Positions 63,180-64,000 of a stretch of DNA of 64,000 bases are shown here, in pieces. Origin of the DNA: Trichocoleus desertorum ATA4-8-CV12. GTDB taxonomy: Bacteria > Cyanobacteriota > Cyanobacteriia > FACHB-46. Location of the stretch: assembly GCA_019358975.1 (NCBI GenBank), contig JAHHIL010000002.1, positions 124,001-188,000 of the forward strand. Reading direction: 5' to 3'. A program made the position numbers and the translations under genes. The stretch's first letter is position 1. Each line of letters opens with the position of its first letter. Under the pieces are notes generated by a model that worked only from the letters and a program-made list of their open reading frames with translations, was not told the origin of the DNA and did not search any database.

Positions 63180-64000
63180 ATGAACCTATACCTTGGTCTA
63201 GATTTCGGTACCTCAGGAGCACGGGCGATCGCCATTGATGCGGAGGGTACTGTTCAAGCGCAAGTCACTTATGACTATGTGGCAACAGCTTCCAAGGATT
63301 GGATCACAAGTTGGCAAACGGCTTTATTTGCCTTAATTGAAAAGATTCCCTTAGACCTACGGCAGGCGATTCGAGCGATCGCGATCGATGGCACCTCTTC
63401 CACCGTATTAGTTTGCAATAGCGCCGGACGGCCCATTGGTGAACCTATCCTCTATAACGATGGGCGTGGAGCGGCAGTTCTAGAAATGGTGCAGGCGATC
63501 GCTCCTGCCAATCACAGCGTCATCAGTGCTACTTCTAGTCTCGCCAAGCTGTTATGGTGGACTCAGCAACCGCAGTTTACTCAGGTGCGCTATTTTCTGC
63601 ACCAAGCGGATTGGCTGGGGTTTCTCCTCCACGGCAAACTCGGTATCAGTGACTATCACAACAGCCTGAAGCTCGGTTACGATGCAGAGCAACTATGCTA
63701 CCCAGCTTGGCTAGAGAGCTTGCCCATGTCACCTCTGCTGCCCCAGGTCGTGGCTCCTGGTACTCCGATTGGCCCCATCAAAGCGGCGATCGCGACTCAG
63801 TTTAAGCTGCGATCGGATTGTGTAGTCTGTGCTGGCACTACCGACAGCATTGCCGCTTTTCTCGCCAGCGGAGCCGAAATTCCAGGGGAAGCAGTTACCT
63901 CCCTCGGCTCCACGTTAGTCCTCAAGCTTCTCAGCAAAACGCGGGTAGATGACGCCCAGTTTGGGATTTACAGCCATCGTTTAGGCGATTGGTGGTTGGT
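63180..64000 (+). CDS. FGGY-family sugar kinase, likely D-ribulose kinase (5' part)
   Basis: The gene runs off the window; 273 codons are visible from the ATG at 63180. LYLGLDFGTSGARAIAID is the phosphate-1 ATP motif, AIAIDGTSSTVLV and YNDGRG follow, then HQADWLGFLLHG, CAGTTDSIAAFLASG and TSLGSTLVLKLLS. The pattern is near cyanobacterial and plant D-ribulose kinases, from memory, rather than glycerol or xylulose kinases. No stop lies before the edge. Its C-terminal ATPase lobe is missing from the window, so completeness cannot be checked. Confidence 0.85.
   Translation, partial: MNLYLGLDFGTSGARAIAIDAEGTVQAQVTYDYVATASKDWITSWQTALFALIEKIPLDLRQAIRAIAIDGTSSTVLVCNSAGRPIGEPILYNDGRGAAVLEMVQAIAPANHSVISATSSLAKLLWWTQQPQFTQVRYFLHQADWLGFLLHGKLGISDYHNSLKLGYDAEQLCYPAWLESLPMSPLLPQVVAPGTPIGPIKAAIATQFKLRSDCVVCAGTTDSIAAFLASGAEIPGEAVTSLGSTLVLKLLSKTRVDDAQFGIYSHRLGDWWL

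Overview
The window is chromosomal DNA from a cyanobacterium. Photosynthesis-linked genes (psb27, ftrV, a VTE5-type phytol kinase gene, a D-ribulose-kinase-like gene), Zur and PstS types typical of cyanobacteria, and very frequent HIP1 octamers (gcgatcgc) in and between genes all point to this. The large two-component sensor kinases, GH3-family enzyme and glycosyltransferase island fit a filamentous or colony-forming lineage, but genus cannot be fixed from this stretch. I see no transposase, CRISPR array, rRNA, tRNA or phage module.

Layout. 1-5 kb: the 3' end of an unknown gene, a GPH/MFS sugar-cation symporter and, convergent to it, an 1101-residue multi-PAS/GAF histidine kinase with an unusual Cys-rich N-terminal helical domain. 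5.5-10 kb: the phosphate-uptake genes pstS-pstC-pstA-pstB under a three-repeat Pho box, with a hairpin terminator between pstS and pstC and a strong terminator after pstB. 10-19 kb: psb27, a variant adenosine deaminase divergent from purA, rplY with a terminator-like leader, an APH-plus-P-loop fusion kinase, an AI-2E family permease, a YdcF protein and a CHAD protein. 19.5-31.7 kb: ftrV, a zinc-ribbon PP2C phosphatase, NfeD/SPFH, zur, purS-purQ, a TVP38 protein, GH3, a fatty-acid-hydroxylase/Mpo1-like pair and an amidohydrolase.

31.8-42.7 kb is a glycan island: an NDP-sugar epimerase, two tandem GT8-like enzymes, one further GT-A-like enzyme, three paralogous ~350-residue putative GT-B enzymes interrupted by a GT14-like enzyme, and a lipid/polysaccharide-type ABC exporter whose C-terminal tail looks like a histidine-kinase dimerisation helix that has lost its histidine. 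43-45.7 kb is an NAD-synthesis operon, pncB-nadD-nrtR, with the predicted repressor overlapping nadD.

46-57.9 kb: a 49-residue small protein, a membrane protein, phytol kinase, a TIGR01777 epimerase, pcrA, a second sensor kinase whose C-terminal half is paralogous to the first, small secreted proteins, and a 29-residue single-span membrane protein. 57.9-64 kb: folK, a Nudix hydrolase, a photolyase gene preceded by a match to the cyanobacterial LexA box and convergent with uvsE (a UV-repair pair), an acidic small protein, a methyltransferase, and the 5' part of an FGGY kinase that runs off the end.

Nothing here is a clear, complete, previously undescribed system. The strongest leads are the ABC exporter with a degenerate kinase tail inside the island of triplicated glycosyltransferases, the Mpo1/fatty-acid-hydroxylase pair, the adenosine deaminase with altered active-site motifs, the PP2C protein with a kinase-like N-terminal region, and terminator-like or alternative hairpins in the leaders of rplY and the amidohydrolase gene.
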